Positions 23,731 through 29,394 of a DNA stretch of 29,394 nucleotides are shown here, piece by piece. The DNA lies in assembly GCA_017545095.1 (NCBI GenBank), contig JAFYCU010000247.1, positions 1 to 29,394 on the forward strand, read 5' to 3'. A program made the position numbers and the translations under genes. This stretch comes from Muribaculaceae bacterium. Lineage in GTDB: Bacteria > Bacteroidota > Bacteroidia > Bacteroidales > Muribaculaceae. Positions within the stretch are counted from its first letter, which is position 1. Each line of letters starts with the position of its first letter. The notes beneath the pieces were generated by a model. It was not told the DNA's origin. It did no database searches and was given only the letters and a program-made list of their open reading frames with translations.

Positions 23731-23810
23731 CTTAGTGATGTGGAAAAACAAGTTAGGAAAATAGACATAAGACCACAAGCCCTTGAGTGCGGTTGACATA
23801 AGAACATAAG
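23731..23810. repeat. Imperfect direct repeat, copy 1
   Basis: About 80 bp ending in CCTTGAGTGCGGTTGACATA and AGAACATAAG. A second copy lies at 24486-24558; together they bracket the coiled-coil gene. Apart from this repeat, 23709-23889 shows nothing. Confidence 0.8.
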
Positions 23811-23889
23811 ATTCTTACAATCATTGCTTAACAAGGACTACATGTAGGACTTTCTAAAGGACTTTTTAAAGCGGAATCAACCAAGCTAT

Positions 23890-24405
23890 TCAGAGATCCT
23901 TTTGCGCCTTGGCGATTTTCTCGTTACTTTTGGCGATTTTCTCGTTGAGCTTAACCACCTTCTGTTGGGATTTCATGCGCTTTTGCTCATCCACGATGGT
24001 GGGCAGCTCGCCCTCGAGAATCTCCTTTTCGCGGGTATATTTTTGGATGTTGTTCTTCTCTTTCTCGATGGTCTTATGTGCTTTTTCGCGCTTCTCGGCT
24101 TCTTTTGCCTTCTTCTTGGCTTCCTTGGCCTGCTGCTTGGCTTCCTTCTCGGCCTGCTTGGCCTGCTTCTTAGCCTCTTTTTCGGCCTTTTGTGCCTCCT
24201 TGGCTTGCTTCTTAGCAGCTTTTTCAGCCTCTTTGCGTTCCTTGAGGGCTTTCTTCTGCTGCTTCAGGGCCTCCTCCTGCTTCTTGATGTCCTTTTCTTG
24301 CTGCTGCGTGGTGACATACTGCGGCATGGCAGCAGGCATGGCATTGCTGAATGCGCCGCCGCACATCAACGCGGCACAAGCCAACATGGTAATCAGTCGT
24401 TTCAT
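23890..24405 (-). CDS. Secreted Lys/Ala/Glu-rich coiled-coil protein
   Basis: From MKRLITMLACAALMCGGAFS the protein has 171 aa with a clear signal peptide. Residues 35-170 are one long charged helix built from KK-Q-A-KEAEK-type units (QAKEAQKAEKEAKKQAKQAE and similar) and a less repetitive C-terminal segment ending IAKSNEKIAKAQKDL. It should form a periplasmic coiled coil, comparable to TolA-like or Lpp-like spacers, but no specific function can be assigned. The longer frame start at 24483 is unlikely because a TAnnTTTG box (24448-24441) lies between. Confidence 0.8.
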   Translation of the reverse strand: MKRLITMLACAALMCGGAFSNAMPAAMPQYVTTQQQEKDIKKQEEALKQQKKALKERKEAEKAAKKQAKEAQKAEKEAKKQAKQAEKEAKQQAKEAKKKAKEAEKREKAHKTIEKEKNNIQKYTREKEILEGELPTIVDEQKRMKSQQKVVKLNEKIAKSNEKIAKAQKDL

Positions 24406-24440
24406 TTTCTTCGAATTTAGTGATGAATAATTTGATGGCG

Positions 24441-24448
24441 CAAAAATA
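24441..24448 (-). promoter_or_regulatory. Candidate -7 box for the coiled-coil gene
   Basis: TATTTTTG on the minus strand matches TAnnTTTG, 36 bases upstream of the ATG. No clear -33 TTTG at the expected spacing. Confidence 0.45.
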
Positions 24449-24485
24449 CAATAAAAATCATTACCCCATGTCATTTTTGACAAAG

Positions 24486-24558
24486 TTTAGCGATGTGAAA
24501 AAATAAGTTAGTAAAAAAAGACATAAGCCCTTGAGTGCGGTTGACATAAGAACATAAG
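24486..24558. repeat. Imperfect direct repeat, copy 2
   Basis: Near copy of 23731-23810, with the same order of elements (TTAG-GATGTG-AAAAA, AGTTAG, GACATAAG, CCTTGAGTGCGGTTGACATA). Between 24559 and 24695 no gene is recognised. Confidence 0.8.
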
Positions 24559-24695
24559 CATTTCAAGCACGACCCACAAGTATAAAGTTTATGGCATTCG
24601 CCTCGGCGGCCGAACAAGAACAGGGACAACTGCTCGGTAGTCGCCATTTATTTCGGTATCGAAAATGGAGGAGCGGCAAATATTGCCATAAATAT

Positions 24696-24726
24696 TTTGC
24701 GATTCCATAAAAAAACCATATTTTTG
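24696..24726 (+). promoter_or_regulatory. Bacteroidetes-type promoter for the RHS tip-toxin cassette
   Basis: TTTG (24696-24699), 19 bases, then TATTTTTG (24719-24726): an exact fit to the TTTG / TAnnTTTG consensus, 36 bases before the ATG at 24762. Confidence 0.75.
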
Positions 24727-24761
24727 CAGTCGAAAAAGGAGCTATCCACAACTTGTTGCCT

Positions 24762-25550
24762 ATGAATAGACTATTACCCCTGGTTTCGGCCATGCTTGCC
24801 CGGCTCTACGACCCCGCCCTGGGCCGATTCCTCAGCCCCGACCCCGAAGTGCAGCAGCCCGAGGGCACCCAGGGCTTCAACCGCTACACCTACTGCCTGA
24901 ACAACCCGCTGCGATATGTTGACCTGGACGGACTGGCTTGGCTGATGGCAAAATACGCGGGAGAGTATTTCATTTTCTTTGATGATAGAGTTAAGAATGC
25001 TTCTTATTTGCCTGAGTTCTACCGAAACCATGCCAATATTACAATTTTAGACGATGATGCTGTGATTTACACAAAAAATCTTGAATCAGATGAAATTATT
25101 AATGAATTCCATCTTTACCCAGATGGTAATTTCATGATAGATGGGATATCGCAAACATCTGAGTACAACAACAATGGCATTCTACATATTGGAAGCACTA
25201 ATTTCACAAGTCCTTCAACAATCGCAAATAATTGGTATGGCTCATATTTAGGACCTTACAATCCGACTCTCAACGGACGCGATTACTCTTACTCCATTCC
25301 TCCAATAGACTGGCATGACTATTATGCCTTCCAGCACGATCAGGGTTATGACAGATGGGGTGCATCAGGTTCTTATGACGCTCTATTCAACACAAACACC
25401 ATTAATACAGATTTTCAATTTGCGATTAGAATGCTGTCTAATCCAGAAACATCAAATACTTATTTAGGTAAAATGGCAGGTAATGCCTTTATGCTCATCT
25501 ATGGGCTAAAACTTAATCTTATTTTCATTCAATCACAACCATGGGATTAG
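24762..25550 (+). CDS. Orphan RHS core tip with predicted phospholipase A2-like toxin domain
   Basis: This 262-aa protein starts almost directly with the RHS-associated core end, ARLYDPALGRFLSPDPEVQQ ... NRYTYCLNNPLRYVDLDG (residues about 11-56), after which toxin tips vary. The following 200 residues are AT-rich and unlike the GC-rich core. They contain YLGPYNPTLNG and PPIDWHDYYAFQHDQGYDRW ... LFNTNTINTDFQFAI, which matches the phospholipase A2 pattern of a D-rich helix with HDxxY and a downstream Asp. The toxin assignment is inference. All upstream RHS repeats are missing, yet it has its own promoter. A TTG at 24753 is an alternative start. Its stop overlaps the next gene by 10 bases. Confidence 0.75.
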   Translation: MNRLLPLVSAMLARLYDPALGRFLSPDPEVQQPEGTQGFNRYTYCLNNPLRYVDLDGLAWLMAKYAGEYFIFFDDRVKNASYLPEFYRNHANITILDDDAVIYTKNLESDEIINEFHLYPDGNFMIDGISQTSEYNNNGILHIGSTNFTSPSTIANNWYGSYLGPYNPTLNGRDYSYSIPPIDWHDYYAFQHDQGYDRWGASGSYDALFNTNTINTDFQFAIRMLSNPETSNTYLGKMAGNAFMLIYGLKLNLIFIQSQPWD

Positions 25551-26173
25551 GTGGATTAAAAAGAGTAATAGGGTGTTTTGTTGCTTTTTGGATTGCCATA
25601 CTGCTTATTGGCGGTTATGCGCTGATGTGTTTTGTTGGTGCCATACCCAAGCCTCCCGACAACAAGGTGTTCATAGTGGCGCATGAAGATATTGCCAAAG
25701 TGCGTGCCAACATTGCCAAATGGCGACTGCTCTATGATTGCGGCGAACAGCCCGATGGGACTTCGCTCGACACATTCCAGCGTCTTGCTTCAAGCAACCA
25801 TTTCGTGCAAATATCCGATTGCGTTCTGGTGAGCGTGGACATCGATGCATACACCAACCAAATTGAGTTGAGCAACTACGCATTCACGGCATTTAACTTT
25901 TATGGTGCTGGTCGCATTGGCGATTGTGAATACGACAACAGCAGTATTCCCAACCAACGAATGGTTATCAAGCGATTCACGGAAACCATACTGAAGGACG
26001 TTCCTTACAAGAGCAAAACCAGCGATTTCCAGGACACGCTCGTCTATATCAACAGGCCAATCGTGCTTTATGGGCTTGGTGCGCTCGTTCTGCTACCTAT
26101 ATCGCTGATCATCTTTTTAGCATATCTGGCCATCTGCGCTTTTACAGGCAAATATGGCATTCCAAAGAAATAG
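25541..26173 (+). CDS. Membrane protein, family A copy 1; candidate immunity protein
   Basis: The 210-aa protein has a helix near the N-terminus (about 9-33), a 130-residue extracytoplasmic part and a second helix near 173-200 (IVLYGLGALVLLPISLIIFL). The start lies inside the toxin gene. The segment QRMVIKRFTETILKDVPYKSKTSDFQDTLVYI matches a corresponding segment in the genes at 26203 and 27561, so three paralogues exist. Position directly behind a toxin and membrane topology suggest immunity against a membrane- or periplasm-acting toxin. No database family is recognised. Confidence 0.75.
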   Translation: MGLGGLKRVIGCFVAFWIAILLIGGYALMCFVGAIPKPPDNKVFIVAHEDIAKVRANIAKWRLLYDCGEQPDGTSLDTFQRLASSNHFVQISDCVLVSVDIDAYTNQIELSNYAFTAFNFYGAGRIGDCEYDNSSIPNQRMVIKRFTETILKDVPYKSKTSDFQDTLVYINRPIVLYGLGALVLLPISLIIFLAYLAICAFTGKYGIPKK

Positions 26174-26202
26174 CTCCTCTCCACAAGCATATCTGATTGA
26201 TT

Positions 26203-26763
26203 ATGAGCAAGAAATATTGGCTTTTGCTTTTAGGCATTCAACTTGCATTATGCATCATCTTTGCGTACTGCTATTTCGGCAATGCTTTTGGCCAGCCTGA
26301 TTTCGAGAAAAAATATGAGATTATGGGCGGAAAGGCTAAACTACGGAGCAATATAGCTCAGTTAGCAGTAGCAGGCACCGACATCGACTCACTCGCATCG
26401 CAATGCCACCGCGTCAGATTATATGTAGAGGGACCCTATCAAGTGGATTGCTGGATTGATGCGGACTGCAACGTATTGACTGTGAGCAGTTATTTGCACG
26501 AAACCAACGGGGTGCCTGCTGTGGGCATGATGAATAATCCAACAATCAAAGGCAGTTCATTAAAAGTGCAGCGCGAGGTGATAAAAGGTGTTGAGAAAGA
26601 AGTGCTTAAGGGTGTGACATATGAGAGTGCGACCTCCCAGGCCGAAGACATGCTTAATTACATTTATGTGCTTGTCGCTCCAAAGCTGTGGCTCTTTTTC
26701 CCTACCCTGATGATAACGATTTTCCTTTACCGTCGGCACAACAAACGACGGAAAATCCGATAA
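26203..26763 (+). CDS. Membrane protein, family A copy 2; candidate immunity protein
   Basis: From MSKKYWLLLLGIQLALCIIF the protein has 186 aa: N-terminal helix, central domain, C-terminal helix (LWLFFPTLMITIFLY) and a basic tail. The segment SSLKVQREVIKGVEKEVLKG-VTYESATSQAEDMLNYIYVL parallels copy 1 and, more closely, copy 3 (SSLRMQRKVINDFEQQVLAG). A TTG two codons upstream is an alternative start. It lies 29 bases after copy 1. Confidence 0.75.
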   Translation: MSKKYWLLLLGIQLALCIIFAYCYFGNAFGQPDFEKKYEIMGGKAKLRSNIAQLAVAGTDIDSLASQCHRVRLYVEGPYQVDCWIDADCNVLTVSSYLHETNGVPAVGMMNNPTIKGSSLKVQREVIKGVEKEVLKGVTYESATSQAEDMLNYIYVLVAPKLWLFFPTLMITIFLYRRHNKRRKIR

Positions 26764-26825
26764 ATCGAAAGATTGGTTCAAAAGATAGAAAGCTACCACA
26801 ATAGCAAATACACAAATATCAAATC

Positions 26826-27425
26826 ATGAACTGCCGCAACATTACCCTGTGCATGATTGCTGCCGGATGTGTGTTCCTGATGATTCACTCGTCCTGTTCA
26901 AGCACCAATAACTGGCTGAGAAACAACAGAGCGGTGTCGGTCTGCAATAGCATTTTCAACGTTTATGCCAGTCGGCACGTCTCTCCGTATGTGTATGAGC
27001 GTTTTACGGATGATGACCAGTTTTATATTCTTCAGTTTATCAGCCCTGATTCTATAGAAATCAGCTATAGTGCCATTATTGATGGGCGTGATTCGTTATT
27101 GTTCGCCTCAGAATATGCCGTTGTATCAATCGGCTTAAAACAGATTATAATTGCATCTGGAAAGACAACAACGGTTACAAGTGGACTAAGTGATAATTTC
27201 GAAGGACTCCATTCCATTGATTTGAACCAAGGCGACACACTGTACTACGCCACACTACCCACAAGAATCAGAGTAAAAGAATATTCATTCAAGGCTAATG
27301 CATTGAGTGTTGCCAAGGCTATGCATTATGATTATGACAACCAACATCATCAGGTTTATGCAAACGATTCATCCTTTCATTATTGCAGACCACCGATTTA
27401 CTGCAATCAACAACAGGAGCGATGA
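26826..27425 (+). CDS. Secreted protein or lipoprotein, family B copy 1
   Basis: The 199-aa protein starts with a signal segment, MNCRNITLCMIAAGCVFLMI HSSCSSTN, where SSC or the first GC could be a lipidation cysteine. The text VYASRHVSPYVYERFTDDDQFYILQF is shared in outline with the proteins at 28186 and 28878 (RHxxxPxxYE/A...), which defines a second paralogous family. The function is unknown. Between its stop and 27561 there is no other gene. Confidence 0.7.
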   Translation: MNCRNITLCMIAAGCVFLMIHSSCSSTNNWLRNNRAVSVCNSIFNVYASRHVSPYVYERFTDDDQFYILQFISPDSIEISYSAIIDGRDSLLFASEYAVVSIGLKQIIIASGKTTTVTSGLSDNFEGLHSIDLNQGDTLYYATLPTRIRVKEYSFKANALSVAKAMHYDYDNQHHQVYANDSSFHYCRPPIYCNQQQER

Positions 27426-27560
27426 ATTGTGCCATGAAAAGAAAAACATCGCCGCTGTTGCGTATCACGATGGAATTGACTACATTTGCAGCGAAAACGG
27501 CCATTACACATTCGTCACCTCTCTCGGTTTTGGTATTATTTCGTCTTATAAATTCATGCC

Positions 27561-28151
27561 ATGGCTAATCTATCAAATTGTAAATTATGGTTCTGGTGCT
27601 CGTTGATTACAATCCACACGGTGCTTGCTGTTATGAATTTCATACGATTCATAACACCATATGGAGAACCAGCCGTTCCCGCTAAGATGTACATGATTAC
27701 TGACGGTAAAGCAAAGGAACAGCTGCATAGAAACATCTCGCTGCGAATTGAAGATTCGGAGGTGCTAATAGGTGGGTTGGAAAGAAGCCGCGAAACAAAA
27801 CTTAAACTGGACGATGGAACAATCGTTGAAATATATTTTGCAACTGACGACATGCTTGGGTTAGAACGATATTCTTATGTGCAAGCAGGTGAGCGATGGT
27901 ATGGATTGATAAACCGGCCTGATTCGCCAGGCAGTTCATTGAGGATGCAACGCAAAGTCATCAACGACTTTGAGCAGCAAGTGCTTGCTGGAGTCACGTT
28001 CAGCAGCAAGACATCTCACTTTGAAGATTGCATCGACTACCTGGACTTACTTATTTTTGCACCAGCAATAGCGTTTTACCCTTTAACTCTCGTACTCTCA
28101 ATAAGAGGCATACGTCGTGAGATTGCGCTAATGGAGGACGAAGATCAATGA
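27561..28151 (+). CDS. Membrane protein, family A copy 3; candidate immunity protein
   Basis: The 196-aa protein has an N-terminal helix (LWFWCSLITIHTVLAVMNFI), a soluble domain and a C-terminal helix (LLIFAPAIAFYPLTLVLSI) with a charged tail. Shared with copies 1 and 2: KAKEQLHRNI near residue 50 and SSLRMQRKVINDFEQQVLAG-VTFSSKTSHFEDCIDYL. It sits between two family B genes, so the two families alternate. Confidence 0.75.
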   Translation: MANLSNCKLWFWCSLITIHTVLAVMNFIRFITPYGEPAVPAKMYMITDGKAKEQLHRNISLRIEDSEVLIGGLERSRETKLKLDDGTIVEIYFATDDMLGLERYSYVQAGERWYGLINRPDSPGSSLRMQRKVINDFEQQVLAGVTFSSKTSHFEDCIDYLDLLIFAPAIAFYPLTLVLSIRGIRREIALMEDEDQ

Positions 28152-28185
28152 TGGTACAAGGAAATGACGTACATCCTAAAATTGA

Positions 28186-28881
28186 ATGGCAGAAACGATG
28201 AAGTTGTTTAAGCAAATCAAACGTCTAACGCTGTGTGCCGCGGCTGTGGCATTCTGTGCTCCAAATCTTGCTCCTATCCATGGACGCAATTTTATGGAGG
28301 ATTATACGTCATTTATCGGGGCTGATGATTATCGTGCGTTTTATGAAAGACACGGTGTATTGCCCTGCATTTATGAAAGCGTGGATCGCTCAGCGAATTT
28401 GGTTATTAAGTTTGAGGACAAAAACCTGGTTCGTTCAGAAAACAACAAGTTGGTGTATCATGTCACGCCTCATTTCACCTCGTGCCCCTATATGATTGTC
28501 GACTCGGTGGTGCCGTTCAGGAATGAGCGGGAAAAAGAATCGTATAAAGAGGGTCAAGATTCCTATAGGGATTCCCTAAGGAAATTACACCCCGGTTTCC
28601 AACAGCATGGCGTTCAAATAACAGATGTTTCCGGGACGTTTGACAGCAGTTCGGTGGTGAAACGCCATCATGCCATACCAATAAAGCGGTTGGACTTATG
28701 CGTGGGCGACACCATTTTTGCCAACAATCAGATGACCATTCTTTGGATTAACGGTCATTACTTAAAGGCCAGCAGAACAGCGTTAATCAGTAAGGTGTTC
28801 ATGAACTCAGACTGGCGCAGAGAACTCGAACACCATAGAATGAAGTCGAACATGAATCCTTATAATTCACTCCCTGAATGA
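28186..28881 (+). CDS. Secreted protein, family B copy 2
   Basis: The 231-aa frame starts MAETMKLFKQIKRL; the second Met (28198) gives a good signal peptide (MKLFKQIKRLTLCAAAVAFC-APNLAP). Downstream, DDYRAFYERHGVLPCIYESV is the segment shared with the other two family B proteins. There is no lipobox. The stop overlaps the start of the next gene (ATGA), pointing to coupled translation. Function unknown. Confidence 0.72.
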   Translation: MAETMKLFKQIKRLTLCAAAVAFCAPNLAPIHGRNFMEDYTSFIGADDYRAFYERHGVLPCIYESVDRSANLVIKFEDKNLVRSENNKLVYHVTPHFTSCPYMIVDSVVPFRNEREKESYKEGQDSYRDSLRKLHPGFQQHGVQITDVSGTFDSSSVVKRHHAIPIKRLDLCVGDTIFANNQMTILWINGHYLKASRTALISKVFMNSDWRRELEHHRMKSNMNPYNSLPE

Positions 28882-29394
28882 AGAAAAAGCATATAACCAT
28901 CCTTGCTTCATTGCTGCTGGTGCTTTTGATGTGCCTGATACCGCAACCACATTCATCGGCTCAATGTGCGAGTTCGATACCGCCCCACATGGTTGAGGCA
29001 CGAAAGTTTTTCAGCCGCCACCAGTTCTACCCCAACGTGTATGCGTTCAGCGACCGTGCCGAGCACAATGTGCGGCTTGAGTTCATCGGCAGGGACACGA
29101 TGCAGGTTGCGAACCGGCCGCAAGGGAAGAAGCATCAATCGCTTGTTTTCGTTGATGTATATAAGACCCATTTCGACCACAAGCATCATCAGCGCGTGAT
29201 TGTGGTGGATCGGCTGCTTTACACCAGCCGTCGCGACCTTGCGGCAGCACCGGTGGCTCGCCCGTTCCATCCCGACGACCCGGTGGCCGACGTGATGAGC
29301 GTGATGCCCCTGCTCGCCCCGGGCGACACCGCCCTGATGGGGTACGACTGGGACGTGATTTTGGCTGGCGGCTTGCTGTTTGAAATCAACCTGA
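28878..29394 (+). CDS. Secreted protein, family B copy 3, partial (runs off right edge)
   Basis: The frame is open from the ATG at 28878 to the window end, 172 codons. The signal peptide is clear (MKKKHITILASLLLVLLMCL-IPQPHSSAQC). VEARKFFSRHQFYPNVYAFS matches the family B segment. Codon use is GC-richer towards the right edge than in the neighbouring genes, where DPVADVMSVMPLLAPGDTAL is encoded. Confidence 0.75.
   Translation, partial: MKKKHITILASLLLVLLMCLIPQPHSSAQCASSIPPHMVEARKFFSRHQFYPNVYAFSDRAEHNVRLEFIGRDTMQVANRPQGKKHQSLVFVDVYKTHFDHKHHQRVIVVDRLLYTSRRDLAAAPVARPFHPDDPVADVMSVMPLLAPGDTALMGYDWDVILAGGLLFEINL

Overview
The window looks like a piece of a Bacteroidales (Bacteroidota) chromosome. 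The closest family cannot be fixed from sequence alone; a GC-rich gut lineage such as Muribaculaceae or a relative would fit. The reasons are TAnnTTTG-type promoter boxes, some with TTTG 19 bases upstream, in front of several genes; almost no Shine-Dalgarno sites; a protein ending in a type IX secretion-like C-terminal domain; and the block DUF4271 - hemD - rnpA - yidD - tatD. The protein assignments below come from motif recognition, not from a database search.

Layout. 1-4165 (minus): a small secreted protein and a very large secreted SpvB/FG-GAP/RHS protein that runs off the left edge. 4685-5737 (minus): queA. 5738-6496: no intact gene, only a possible manA remnant and a long hairpin. 6497-10163: an RNA-repair island on the minus strand, with rtcB, a Ro60/TROVE gene and, just upstream of it, a 640-base array of structured RNAs. 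10164-12545 (plus, divergent): a pol-beta-type nucleotidyltransferase and a WYL-domain regulator. 12546-13370: non-coding, rich in palindromes, including a 273-bp element with 17-bp terminal inverted repeats. 13371-17092 (minus): tatD, yidD, rnpA, hemD, a DUF4271 protein and a LOG-family protein. 17330-21890 (plus): a membrane polyferredoxin, a Tat-type aldo/keto reductase with ferredoxin clusters, and two tandem deoxynucleoside kinases. 21923-24405 (minus): tcdA, a BASS-type transporter and a secreted Lys/Ala/Glu-rich coiled-coil protein. 24762-29394 (plus): an AT-richer cassette with an orphan RHS tip carrying a predicted phospholipase A2-like toxin, followed by six genes of two alternating paralogous families.

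The most interesting part is 9251-9891. Four consecutive minus-strand elements share one helix design: a basal stem with a one-base bulged T, a GC pair-step, an unpaired CGTA on the 5' side, a 7-8 bp inner stem that covaries between copies, and a 7-base spacer with invariant GT on the 3' side. I read these as four tandem Y RNAs (Ro60-binding RNAs). Two of them contain circularly permuted tRNA-like modules with closed acceptor stems. One is opened in the D-loop and keeps a complete CGG anticodon arm; the other is opened in the anticodon arm. A fifth element, in normal tRNA order with anticodon CAT but lacking U33 and U55, abuts the Ro60 gene. Two near-identical 21-bp inverted repeats in the divergent promoter region are candidate operators for the WYL regulator. 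Together these suggest a regulated Ro60 - Y RNA - RtcB - nucleotidyltransferase RNA-repair system with an unusually rich RNA component.
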